Assembly: GCA_964016885.1 (NCBI GenBank)
Contig: OZ024760.1
Span: forward strand, 4,511,812 to 4,575,811
Source: Eledone cirrhosa
Taxonomy: Eukaryota > Mollusca > Cephalopoda > Octopoda > Eledonidae
Length of the DNA: 64,000 bases
Direction of reading: 5' to 3'
Below are positions 1 to 13,000 of the stretch, in pieces. Under the pieces are notes generated by a model. It ran no database searches and was not told where the DNA came from. It saw only the letters and a list, made by a program, of their open reading frames with translations. The position numbers and the translations under genes were made by a program. Position 1 is the stretch's first letter; each line of letters begins with the position of its first letter.

Positions 1-94
1 TTGATTGGCTCTTATTTTATCGATCTTGGAGGGGTGAAAAAATGATGAGACAAAAATAAATATAAAGAATTTTTTGTGTCATTCTACCATTTAA

Positions 95-381
95 CAATTG
101 TTTCTACTTTTGGCACAAGGCCAGCAATTATTCTAGTGTATTACTGGTACTTTATTTTATCGACCCCGTAAGGATAAAAGGCAAAGTTAACCTCGGCGGG
201 ATTTGAACTCAGACCATAATGATTTCTACACAAGGCCAGCAATTTTGGGGAAAGGAAAGTCGATTAAATCAACCCAGTAATTGGCTGGTACTTTATTTCA
301 TTGTTCCAGAAAGGAAAGGGCAAAATTGACCTCAACGGGGTTTGAACTTGCTCGACGCTCTAACAATTTTGCCAATTCAAA
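95..381 (-). repeat. Two tandem tRNA-derived SINE copies (reverse orientation)
   Basis: Two successive copies of the cephalopod-type SINE, both reversed. Each shows the reversed tail with 'GGCCAGCAAT', the reversed 'CGATAAAATAAAG' body motif, and a reversed B-box-like 'GGGATTTGAACTC' or 'GGGTTTGAACTT'. The second copy is more diverged. No open gene is associated with them; a 69-codon open frame over the second copy is incidental. Confidence 0.75.
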
Positions 382-487
382 GCTCTTAATAATAATAATA
401 ATAACGATGATAATTTCTTTATTAACCACACGCCCTGTGTGGTTAATAAAGAAATTATCATCGTTATTATTATTATTAAGAGCTCAT
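382..487. repeat. Near-perfect inverted repeat (hairpin) of SINE 3' tails
   Basis: Two arms of about 48-51 bp face each other around a 5-base centre (GCCCT). Each arm runs from 'AGCTCTTAATAATAA' to 'TTAACCACAC'. The arms differ only by one AAT triplet. The arm matches the 'GTGGTTAATAAAGAAAT' tail seen again near 45777, so the hairpin looks like two SINE tails joined head to head. Confidence 0.8.
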
Positions 488-1486
488 TAAGACGGCAGCA
501 ACCAACAATAATAATAAAAACTTTGTTGAGTGGTAATTTGAGAAAGTCGAAAGAATGTCAGCCTTCATACATCAATTGACGGCCCGACTAAAGCCTAGTC
601 AGTCGACCCAGCTGTGAAATAAGTCTCATCTATAAATAAGCGACAGACATAAGAGAGAGATTAAAAATGAAAGTTTTTGTTCTGCCGCAGCGCTCTATTT
701 CAAAATCCTCACATCATGAGGAGCTTAGCTTGTAGTAAGGCAACAGGAAACCTAACCCATGTGAACCACCAACCCACCCAGCCCCAAAAGATATCCTGAT
801 ATATCAAATTCAAGAGTCCGATCTCACCAAGCACATTTTCAATACTATAAAGGGGAAAAGGAAATAAAAACAGACTAATTATATAAATTTGACTACCGCA
901 AATTATTTGCATCTCGCTATTTCATCGAGAACAGAACGGCATGCTTTCTTGTGTTTAACATTGAAGCCAAGAAAATTTCAATTGGAGTGAGGAAGATGCT
1001 TAAAGGTATCAATGGTGAGGTGGTCTTTAAGCCTTTCTCATCAAAACATTAACGATAGAAGGGACAAGGCCCGAACCAATATACGCACACATCACCCCCA
1101 CCCCCCATCTATCTGGGAAGTCCAACTTTAGTACTGACTTCGTCAGTGAAGACCCGTTCAACCCTTGCTAGACATTAAATGAAGATGATGATGATGAGAT
1201 AAAATAATAACCCATAATTCGATTTAATACGCATGATTTTAAAATTTTCTCCAACCCCATGGTGTTTAGTAACAAGGTCGTGGTGGTGGTAGTGGCGGCA
1301 GAATGAAAGGTGAACAATTTGACGATGGCGGAGGAAAGGTTAAAGAATTAAAGGAAGGTACGGGATGATTATCAGTTGGTGGACGGGGCTGTGATGGTAG
1401 TGGTGGAAAGATAAAGCAAAGAAAGGCAGGAAGATTATCTACATTGACGACTGATTTTAACTTTAACATGCAACTGATCAAATATA

Positions 1487-1517
<31 letters not shown>

Positions 1518-2820
1518 AGACTGCAAAAATAGAATACACACTAATATAAATAGGTTCTCAGTGTTATTTATGTGTTAAATATAAAACGTAACCCTTCCCC
1601 AGTCCATATTCTGCACACTGATCTAATCACATTTAAAACATGTGGAGTCGGGAACTAAGAATAGCTATCTATCATTACCATGTGAAAACGGACATCAGAT
1701 ATATAGATATACAAATAAAACATCATCTAACTAATAAAGAACATAGTCATCTATTACTGTATACATTATTGTAAGGATTCTGTCCTACGAATAAGCTTTT
1801 ACCGCTTCTCATTTGTTATCGAAACGGTCGGTAAAAGATTAACCGTAGAGCAGATAATCTTTATAATATTTACACTAATTTTCTTAAATATAAAGTACTA
1901 CCAAGTTAAATAATGGTCTTAACTGGTAACATCTCATCCATATATATAATACACAAGAGAGAGTGTGTAGTATCCATATTGTTAACTGAAGTTAAAATAT
2001 TCAGGACTGGATTTCAAACGAGAAAAGTGGCGAGGAATTTTATCTCTACAGTAAGGATATGGTAGAGTGATTAAGCCAGACATCGTATATCTTCAAACAT
2101 AATCATTAAACACACCCGCTTATATATGCATATATATATAATATATATATATCCTAACTTTAGTCGAGCGTTACCAGAATTATTAATAAGCATGGTTTTA
2201 AGTTTTTACTTTAAAATATTAAGGCGCTTAAAGTACAGGTTACTAGATAGTAAAATTTAAATAAATAAAAAAAAAAGATCGCTTTATCCCCTTTGGCAAT
2301 TTATATCTACTTTTACAATTTATGAATATATTCAATAATTTAGATGAATAAAAAGATTTTACGGACGATTTTGTAGTACAAACTTACAGATTACATTACA
2401 TATATATATACACACGCACTCAGATTTAGCCTCGATATAATTATAGCTTTGTCAAAATAAGTAATAATGTACATATACACAATAAATACATATTTATATT
2501 ACCATTATATTTAGACACACATTATATATTTTACACCACATGTGACTGTACAGCTATGACACTTTTCACTAAGAAAAAACCTGAATCCACGATCATTTTT
2601 TTTTTAATGTGTTCGTAATTTTTACCTAGATTTCATAAACAGTTTGATATCTATTTCCTTTTTTCTGAAAATAAAATAAATTATAGGTATTAGGTCCCCA
2701 TCGCTCGTATAGTTTTGCCCAAATAGCTGTTAAGGGTGGCAAGTACTTACCCGAAGAAAAGTTCGCCAATTGAACAAGAAATTCCACGAGGGTAGAGATA
2801 GAAGAAGCAAGACTAAAAGA
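488..2820. other. NASP upstream intergenic DNA, no gene recognised
   Basis: AT-rich sequence with no coding exon I can support. It holds a short LINE-tail remnant with a GATGATGATGATGA tract near 1145-1198, an A-tract of about 25 at 1490-1516, and several (TA)n runs (for example 2123-2150 and 2399-2411). Open frames here are short, low in complexity and lack splice context. Confidence 0.6.
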
Positions 2821-2824
2821 TTGG

Positions 2825-2832
2825 TGACGTCA
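2825..2832. promoter_or_regulatory. Perfect CRE palindrome upstream of NASP
   Basis: The 8-mer TGACGTCA is the full ATF/CREB site. It lies about 650 bp upstream of the NASP start codon. A second, half-type site (AACGTCACT) is at 3272-3280. An 8-mer can occur by chance, so function is inferred only. Confidence 0.35.
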
Positions 2833-3285
2833 GAAGAATGTGTTAACTAACCCCGAAACTAAAGTCCAAATATTAAATTCAACATAGTTTTGTGTTGTTA
2901 TTTTAATCATATATATTTGACTGTTTATGAGTAATAGCTATAGTCAAATGAGGTGCATATGTATGCACGTTTGCTGCAAGTTATCGAATTAAAATTGAAA
3001 TATATTTCACTATGGTTCTAGTTCTCCTCCCCCTTGTTCCCCTATCTCTGTATATTTATTCATACACATTTTTAATATATCGTTGAGGGCATAAAGTATA
3101 ATGTAAAAATATTTGAGGGAGGAGGGGAAAAGGGTGTTGTTTTAATTATTTTGTTCATTTATGTAATTAACTTCGTCATTATCATCTGAGCGCCATAAGA
3201 AAGGGAGGAGAAAGAGGTAAGATATAAGAGACAGAAGGAGAGGTTAGAGGCTATATGTGTTATTTGTCAACAACGTCACTATTTA

Positions 3286-3297
3286 TTGGCGGGAAAA
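3286..3297 (+). promoter_or_regulatory. E2F-like site in the NASP proximal promoter
   Basis: TTGGCGGGAAAA matches the classical E2F consensus (TTTSSCGC and the GGCGGGAA core). It lies about 180 bp upstream of the NASP ATG. NASP supplies histones in S phase and is cell-cycle regulated in vertebrates, so an E2F site fits. Promoter activity is inferred. Confidence 0.5.
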
Positions 3298-3475
3298 CGT
3301 GTTGAATCGTCAGTAAGGAATTGAGAGCCGGACCAGATTTTCTTAAATACCCACACAATCAAAGGAGAAAAATAGTATACAAACAGAAAAAAAACAAGCA
3401 TTCTACAAAGGCTTGAAAATAATAATAATAACACAGTCCAAGAGGGAAGTTCTTTGTGTACCTAAGCCAACAGCT

Positions 3476-6400
3476 ATGTCCGCTATCGCAGAACCATCCA
3501 GCTCCGCTGCCAGTGGCTCTCCAAGTAAAGAAAGGTAAGCTGCTGCTCTCAACTTGTCAAATGTGATATAATCACAGAAAGGTGACAAACGCCATTGTGA
3601 AATCGTGTATTAATTATGAAGAATTTAAGATAATTTATATTAAACATTACAAGCAGAAATCTCAGAACATCCGACTTCACCACCATCACCATCAAATCAC
3701 CGATGAGAGTGGAACCACTTCTCTCTTCTTATTTTCCCGGCAATCTTGATTCGAGTTCCGCCGGCGAGCTTATTTGTTACTCCTTTCTCTCAAATTGCTG
3801 CTTATATTATCAAATATCGCCATTACAGAATAGTATCACTTCTATAAACAATAACAGAGACACATATACACATATATATAGTTTTTTAAAAGCCTGCATG
3901 ATTTCGTTACTCAACAATTCCCTTTGTACTACAACAAAGACAAGCTTAACCAAAGATTTCACTTCCTTTTTCTTTCCAATTTCTCGCATGTTTATTTTTT
4001 CATAAACCTATTAGTTTTTATACATATGTTATTAAATTCTAGTTAACCTACGTGTATCTACAAAAATAATTAAATTATCTAAATACCTTCCCGTTCGTTA
4101 CTTCTTTATCTCCAACAAACAGCTTAGCCACACTTGTTCTATATAAATTTTAAGTTCGGTTAAAAATAGGCTTTATTTTATTTTGTATCATTTTTTAGTA
4201 AATTTGTTATTAAACACATCTCCGAGACCATTAGGTTTCGTTTTTCCTATGTTGATGTATTTCCAACGAATATGGCCTTCAAAACCGTCAGAAATCACTG
4301 TTTATCTGTGGTTCTCCCACTTGAGAAATCTATTTAGCTCGTCTCTGAGATGGATATAACAATAAAAATTTACCGGAAAATATACGCCTAACTCTTCATT
4401 TCTCTATAAACCCTCTCCAACCTTAAGATTTCTTTAAATTCAGGAGAAAATTACCTGGGGTGTTTTGTTGCGGTCCTTTATCGAGGGCGGCGTTTACCTT
4501 CCATACTTTCTAAATCGATAAAATAAAAGTAACAATGAAGTACCAAAGGCGATTTAATATTCCTGTTATCGATCCTAAATGTGAATGAAATTATAATAAA
4601 CAAGAAATTTTAAGTTGAGTTCCCGCTTTCAGATCAGATCTGAAGAAGGCTTATCGATTTAGGAAATACCATGAACTAACTGCCTTTCAAATTCTGATGT
4701 TTATATTTATATATAAATGAACTGATGATTAGGCCGCCTAAGAACATTTCTTTCTCGTTTCCTGAGTTCAAATCCTGCGGAGGTCAACTTTGCTTTTCAT
4801 CCTTCCGGGTCCAATAGAATAAATAAAGTACCAGTCAAGTACCTATAGTCGATATAATCGACTTAGCTTTACTCCACCTCCTAAATTGCTGGTCTTGTGC
4901 CAACTTTCCCTTTCATCTTCCGAGATCGATAAAATATCGTTTTAGGGATTGATATAATCGACTTTTCCTTCTTAGAATTGCAAACCTTGTGTCTAAATCA
5001 GAAATGGCGCTTTACGTTCTGAGTTCAAATCCTGCCGAGGTTAAATTTTCTTTTCATCCTTACGAAGTCGATAAAATAAAGCACTAGTAATGCATGCACT
5101 GGGTCGATTTAATCGACTTTCTCCAACAAATTGCTGGCCTTCTGCCTATAGTAGGAATCTTTATTAATCCGTTATCGACGTTCGATTCCCACCTGGAGTT
5201 ACCATTCTTCCATTTAATCATCGTGGGAAAGATATGAATGACTCAATATTACTTCAAAACATATCACAGGTGGGGAGCTAAATTCAGCAGGATTTTGTTT
5301 AATTTAAACTAGTATCACAGATTATCCGATGTTTTATTTCATTTATCATTTATCGCTTAACTTCTATCTATACAGCCTCTAAGTTTGTACGAAGATCGGC
5401 TGAAAGGTTCATAGGTTGACCAAGATACTCATGGAATGACCAATTGAGGTTTATTTTTTAGCATAGTCCTTGGAAAGAAACAATGCAGTTATTAAGAAGA
5501 GTTAAAATTAATGCATGCGAGATTTCACAGCTCTAACATCACTCATTTATAGTCAGTCTATGAACTTTTTAGCTGATTCACGTATATGGTTGTTTGACAG
5601 CTGTATGTGTGGACTCAAAACTTCCGGTGGAGTGTTAGGGGCGCTGTACTGGGATACAGTGGAACTCGAGCATTTAAAACCTGGCTGAGCCCATCTCTCT
5701 CCTGGTTTGAATACAGTTGATTTCTTCTACTGAAGGAAAGACAGTATTGGAGGGCAACTGAGAAAGAGATATAGAGGAAGAATCGACTCCAGTTCTGAAC
5801 AGTTTTTTTAATTTTTTATCGACCTCTGTCGTAGAGGTTGAGTAACTGATCAAATTTGTAATATGAAGCCTAGCCCTCCAGTAGAGAGAATAAACAAGAT
5901 ATTTTTACTTCACTGTGTAAGTGGTTGAGTATGTGTGTTGTCCGAATGAGTGTCCTCCACCTCGTGGGTCTAACAACTGCGGGCAGCCAATTTCGTACCA
6001 ATAGCAGTGAGCAGGGATATGGTCCAGGGGTCAAGAACGCCGGAAGTTTCCATTGCTGCAAGCTCTACCACAAACCTATCGGAGTAGCCAATACTTGGCC
6101 AGTTTAGCCTGGTGGACAGCGAAGCCTGGGCTGGTAGCTCAACGCACCAGACGTAGAGTTCAATGATCAAAGCCTTTCCAGATGTAACCATCACAATCTT
6201 TTTCTTCTCTCTCTAAAGTATCTATAATCATAACCAATGTCTTCTCATTCCAATTTGGTATGGTGAGATTTGACTGCTATTCTAGCAGGTAGAGCAATCA
6301 CGTAAACAAATTGGTGTAAAGTGGTGTCAAATGCACAATAACATGTGGAAGAGGTGAGACGGGAGTTTCTGAAATAATGTGTACCATATAAGTAATGCCA

Positions 6401-9400
6401 AATACACAATAATATATGGAAGCAGGAATTTCTGACAGTAATGTACTATCAAAGTTGCCTTGGTGTAAAAGTAATAAAGTAAAACCTGAGGTTTGTTCTC
6501 ATTAACATTATTTTCAAATGGTCTCTTTAGATATTCAGATTGCTCCCCTGTGGGGTGTGCGCCCCACGTTGGGAATCACTGATCTAAACAATATAATTCC
6601 ATGTCAAAGAATGATTTACTGTATATACTCGAATATGTGACCAAAAGATTGATGTTAAAATGGGTGTTGGCTTATATTTGGGGCCAATATTTGTGCTGAT
6701 TAGTTGCCTCAGCTTATAAACAGGATTTGAATTTTTGCCCATTTCTCAGACATAAAATGGAAGGTAGGTTTATTGACAGTTTATGAGCTGTTTGCCCAGT
6801 CCTTTTCGTCATGTTGCTACTGTTTAATCCCAGGCCTGCTTTGATCCAGCAGCCCTATGATCAAAAGTGTTCTATCTTTTAACCAGTTTTTATTTAGCTT
6901 GTATATCGCATTATTCAATGTGTCTTTAACTCTTAATATCTTGTACTGCCTGAATTTTCAGCCAACCCTAATATATATTTTTTTCAGCCAACCCTAATAA
7001 TATATATTTTTTTCCTTGTTCTTTCCTTGCAGAGTCGAGGTGATGTCAAAGGCTGTGAATCTGATGGGTCAAGGGAAAAGGAATCTAATCTGTGGAGATG
7101 TGCCAATGGCCGTTACCCAATTTGAAGAATCTTGTCAAATTCTGTAAATATGTTTTTGTTACTATTAACCTTTTAGCATTACATTATACTACATTTACTA
7201 TTATATTTTTGCGGTAAAGGTTTTACCTCGCAAAATATCGAATCTATGAGATTTTGATATTTCTTATTTTGAGAACCATACCTTGATCTCAGTGTGAGTG
7301 GCTGGTTATGGCTGATTTGAACAGTAAGAGGTGAGAGAATTCTGGCCAGATCGGGGCAGTTTAAATGCTAAAGATCCTGACTGCTGATTGCTGTATTTTT
7401 TTTTTCTTTTACTAATGGTTTAAATAAAACAAGGTTAAGTTAAAGTGGGGGCTGTGTCCACTGGATGTAGTAGCTGTGTTGGTACTAGACAGTATTTTAC
7501 TATTGAATTGGATTATCTTAGCTAAATCTGTATGTCTAAGCATAAATATCCACACCCTATACCAGTGGTTCATGAACCACTGGTGGTCTGTAGAAAAATT
7601 TGGGCATTATTTGCAATTTTTGTTTTATTAATAATAAAACAAAAATAATATTCGGTTAAAAATATATTTTATAACACCCCTAAAAAATGTTTCTCCTCAG
7701 TAAAGATCTAACATCCAAGAAAGAATTTTACACATGTATGATCTACTGACAATATGAAACATGCATGCTTCAATATTGTTTCGACCATTAATTCATATTA
7801 GTGGTACCGTCTAACCCATGCCAGCGTGAAAGATGGACGTTAAACGAAGATGATGATGATTATGGTCTGTGGGATTTAAAATTATGAAGGTCCGAAAAGT
7901 TGGTGACTGCTGCCCTCTACCATCGCTACCTCAATTATGTAATGTCTGAACAATATGGGAGAACATTCTCTGGCATGCAGAACTCCTGGTGCAAGCTACC
8001 TCATGGCCGCAGCAGATAATGGAGTAAGTGTTATCCTGGGGAGTAGCGAGGAAGACACATTGAAATAGCCATTCCAACTTGCAGCAGGGGCTCACTCTTG
8101 TGGCTGGCAAACTACTGTGAGTAGGGAGAGGGTTTAGGGATTTAAAAAAGCCAGAAGTTTTTCCCTGTTACAGGTTCAGCAACAAGCCTATCAGAAAACA
8201 GCTTGCTGTTAACCTTTTAGCATTTACATTACTCAATAAATTCTATTGTATTTTTGTGGTAAAAGCTTTATCTTACTTAATATCAAATCTGAGATTTTGA
8301 TGTTATTTATTTTGATAACAATACATTAATATCAGTATGAGTGGCCTGTTACAGCCGGTTTGAACCGAAAGAGGTGAGAGAATTCTGGCTGGATATAGCC
8401 AGTTTAAATGCTAAAGGGTTAAAGTAGTTTAAGGACCCAGAACTCCAAAAGTCTCCACCAATTTAGATTCAACAATGACCTATCGGAAAGCAGCTGGGCT
8501 GCAAAGCCTGGGTCTAGAGAAAGTGTTGTGTCCTCGAAGAGTAGCTTACCACTGTGGAATGAAAAGATTCTGATGCCATTTTGTTTATTCTTTGCTTTCT
8601 TTATTTGACAGGGCCAAGTGCTATGGAGAGATGGCATTTGAGTGTGCCCCTGCCTACTTCTCCTATGGGCATGCTCTGTTAGAATTGGCCAGGCTGGACT
8701 CCAAGGTTATAGAAAGTCTTGAAGGTAAGTTGAAATGGATGTTAATCCTTATCACCCCTGTTTAACATCTATTTTCCATGTTGCATGGATTAGACCAGTA
8801 ATGGATGTTAAATGATATTACTAATGCTATCTTAGCAATGAAATAATTTATAATTTTACTAAATCCTTCCTAATTCTTTGGTAGTTAATTGAAATACAGT
8901 GTACATCATAAATATGGTAGTGAAAGGCTTAAAATGTTTGTTTGTGTAGCTGAAGCTGCTGCTGCTGAAGCGGAGGAGGAGGATGATGACGATGATGATG
9001 ATGAAGAGGAAGGTGAAGATGGAGAAAATGATAAATCTGAAAAAGATTCAGGCAAGTCTCTTATACTTCTATTAGTTGCAATGAAAGCCTCGGGTGTATT
9101 GATTGATATGTTACATAGATAAGGACTGACCTCTTACCCTGGGTAGACTGGAACTCGGGTTCTGTTACATAGATGAATGACCATTTCCCCTGGATAGAAT
9201 GTACCTCTGAGGTTCTCTGTTACATAGATAAGGGCTGACTGCTTTCCCTGGCTAGAATGGACCTCTCAGCTTCTGTTACATAGAGAAATGATCTCTTCCC
9301 ATGGGTAGACTTAACCTCACAGCTTCTGTTACATAGATAAATGACTGCTTCCCCTGGGTAGAATGTACCTCTGGGGTTCTCTATTACATAGATGAACGAC

Positions 9401-10059
9401 CGCTTCCCCTGGGTAGAATTGACCTCTCAGCTTCTGTTACATAGATAAATGACTGCTTCCCCTGGGTAGAATGTACCTCTGGGGTTCTCTATTACATAGA
9501 TGAACGACCGCTTCCCCTGGGTAGAATTGACCTCTCAGCTTCTGTTACATAGATAAATGACTGCTTCCCCTGGGTAGAATGGACCTCTCACTACAAGCTT
9601 CATGCTTGTAGTGGCAATGGTACGTTTTGTTTTAGATAAAAATCAGCTGTTTTTATAATGATCGTTTCCCCTGGGTAGACTGAAACTCAGGTTCTGTTAC
9701 ATAGATGAATGACTGCATACCCTGGGTAGAATGTACTCCATTGGGTTTTCTGTAATGGTTTTTTTTTTTTTTTTTTTTTTTTTCTCCATTTAATTTTGTT
9801 CTAATTTTAATTAAATTAGATATTTACAATAAAAATGAAAAAGAAAAAATTAGATAACAAATGTGAAGGGGTGGATGGGGTATATCTCAACTGCACCCCA
9901 TAGACAAGACTACAAGGGCATTGTTGCAAAGTGAATGGAACGAACGCCTTCTAACAACTCTGCCATTTAAGCTGCTTCATATAAATGTATGTCTATATAT
10001 TTGTGTGTATGTTTGAAAGCATTCTATCCAATGCTTTTTACTCTGACAAATCACTGCCT

Positions 10060-10092
<33 letters not shown>

Positions 10093-13000
10093 TTGGAAGC
10101 ATCTATCAATTTTGCCACCTTACACGCACACGCACGCGCGCATGTGTATATGTAAAAGGTAAACAGAAATAACACCATCGATACAGTATATGAAAGGAAT
10201 ATATTAGTTTAACGCTTGAAAGAGCAGGAAGAGGGTCTTAACGTTTCAGACACTAGTCAATCATCAGAAGAAAGAATGAGAAATTAAAAAGATTGAAGGT
10301 ACAGGCATGGTGGAATCAGAAACACTTTTATTAGAGAAAAATAAGAAGTCCATTCATGTTGCCATCTCTTGGAAAACTTGATGCTGGCCTTTGTGTGTGT
10401 GTGTGTGTGCTTGGATATGTGTGTTTTGGTACATTCTACCTGATGTTCTAACAATTCTACCAGTTTGGTGCTTTATACAAATATGTGCATCTTTGTATTT
10501 GTGTTTGTTTCTAACAGAAAAAGATGGTACTTCCAAAGCAGATGAAGGAACTGGAGATGACGATCGCACAGATAATTCCGAGTCTCTGTCCTCACAAGAC
10601 GAGGTTGTTGACAATCAGGAGAAACCAGAACAAAAGGACCCAGATGAAGATGAACATGTGAGTTAGATTACCACATCATATATATACTTATGTATAAGTC
10701 ACACTTTTCCCTCACAAAAAATACATTTAGCCCTTTAGCATTTAATCCAGCTGTATCTGGCCAGAATTCTCTCATCTCTTTCTGTTGAAACTGGCTGCAA
10801 CCAACTAAATCAATAGCGGTGCCCCAGCATGGTCTTAGACTGTCAGCTGGAACATGTAAAAGAGTAAATTACAGCTATTGTACATCTATTAATTTTTTTT
10901 TTTTTCTCTCTCACTGAAAACTTTTCATCCACCCCTGAATTCAGCCCTCACCTCAACCACCAACAGATTGTGGTTATATGAACTACCTGATGCTTAGTAA
11001 CTTTTCTATTTCAAAGGATGCTGGTAATGATGTTACAAATCTACAATTGGCCTGGGAGAGTCTGGAGCTTGCTAAAATAATATATTTAAAGTAGGTTTGT
11101 TTTGTTTGCAGTAAAATTGATTTTTTTTTTTTTTTTTTTTTCCCCCACCCTTTCATATTGCGCATTTGTGTTTGTATGTTATCTATATATCTTCTGGAAT
11201 CATCATGATTGTTTATACGTGGTCTTTTTCTTGCTGGCCTGGCTTGGATATGACCTATTTGAGACAATGTTTTACAACCAGATGCCCATTTAATCACCTC
11301 TCGCAATACCCTGGGATACATATTCTAAACTGGATTACACACAGGATCATCATCACCATTTAACATCCATTTTCCAGGCTGTTTCTGGCTGGATTCCCTT
11401 CCTGACGCCAGCCACAGTGTGGACTGGGTGCTTTTTATCGTGGCATCAACACGACCACACTAGTGTGTGCTAGGCACTTATTGTCATGACACCAAAACAA
11501 CCACTTTACATTGTGGACTAGGTGCTTTTTGTTGTGACATCAACATGACTGCTTTACGGCTTGGACAGCACTTTTTGTCGTGACATCAACACAACCACTT
11601 TACAAGGTGGACAGGTTATTTATTTTAAAATGTGTTATTAAAACAATAGGTCTTCTTAACCTAAAATTATGGCATGAGTTTCATCTATTTGAATCTCACA
11701 GTAACTTTCATTTAATGAAAATTTGAGATGGGCAGTTTTAGGGTGGGATACTAACATAGTACCCAGAGGGATGTGGTCTTGGGGAGGCAGGAATTCTGCT
11801 GTGTATTTTATTTAGCCTTTAGCATACTAGTAATTTTTATGAGTTGTATCAGCTGATGCATATTAAGGGAAGGTTACTCATATGGTGCATTTTATTGCAT
11901 ACAGCGTGCTGAAGGTTAATGACATTCTCTACCTTGTCTTTCAGGAGAAAAGATAAAGAATCACAATTGAAGGCTGCTCAGTCTTACTTAAAACTGGGTG
12001 AAGTTGGTTTGGAAACGGGTAAGTTCCATGTTAGGGCCTCGACAACCGATGTGTGATTTCATACTGCTGGGGATTGAAGTAATTAACTCTACATGTTCCG
12101 ATTTTAGTAATTAGCACTCTTTAAATTATATTCTGATACAATAATTTCTTTCTTTTTGGTGTAGGTTTGTATGATCAAGCAGTAGAAGATATCAAAGAAT
12201 GTTTAAAAATTCAAAAGCAACATTTGTGTCCAGAGGAAAGAGAAATTGCTGAATCGTATCCTTTTTTTTCCATTCGGGGTCGATTTAAAGAAAAAAAAAA
12301 AGTACCAGTCTAGTAGTGGGGTCAGTTGTTTCTCTATATCTCTTTCTAGCTTTCATTCTCTCACTCTCTCTATTCTTCTCTGGAAAAAAATCTGCTGTAT
12401 TCAGACCTGGAGAGGAGATGGTTTTAAAATGTCCTCAGAACGCCAAATGTCAATGTGGCATCCCTATGACTCTCTCGGGAGTTATGGTCCATACATACAT
12501 CCTTCATTTTTACCACCTTCGTTGGCATCATTTTCATGTTCATTTTTCCATGCTGGTCTGGGCTAGATCATCATCATTGTCATTTAATGTCTATTTTTCA
12601 CACTTCCATGGGAAATTGGCAGTCGTTAGAATGACGGATGGAATGCTTTGTGGTATTTGTTTCGGCTCTTTGCTCTCTTTCAAATCCCGCTGAGGTTAAC
12701 TTCGCCTTTCGATCTCTGGGCTCGTAAGTTGAAACCCTGCCACAGCCAACTTTCCTTCATGCTTTTGAGGTTGATGAAAAATCTACCAGTACTGCGGTTG
12801 ATTCTTCCTCTATATTTCTTTCTATAGGCTCCTGCAAAATGAAGATATATATGATGCTTATGTAGGTAGATATCTTCTTCGCCAACTTATTCCTGTGGGG
12901 GCAGAGTCCTCAAACATTCCTTCCAGCAGATCCTGTCAGAAGCAACCATCTCCAACTGATCATGGATGTTATCTAATCATCTTGCTCAGGGTGTCTACCC

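Noticed and set aside
281..490. Short open frame over a SINE and hairpin
   Set aside because: Composed entirely of reversed SINE and microsatellite sequence.
3703..4005. 100-codon open frame just after NASP exon 1
   Set aside because: It lies in NASP intron 1, has low-complexity AT-driven composition and no splice or homology support.
10391..10666. Open frame overlapping NASP exon 5 with an upstream extension
   Set aside because: Only 10518-10657 is coding. The upstream part is a GT-rich intron reading through by chance, with a clear CTAACAG acceptor before the exon.
12828..12870. Possible extra NASP exon after TTTCTATAG
   Set aside because: Exons 8 and 9 already join in phase and give an uninterrupted TPR match; this insert would add unrelated sequence.
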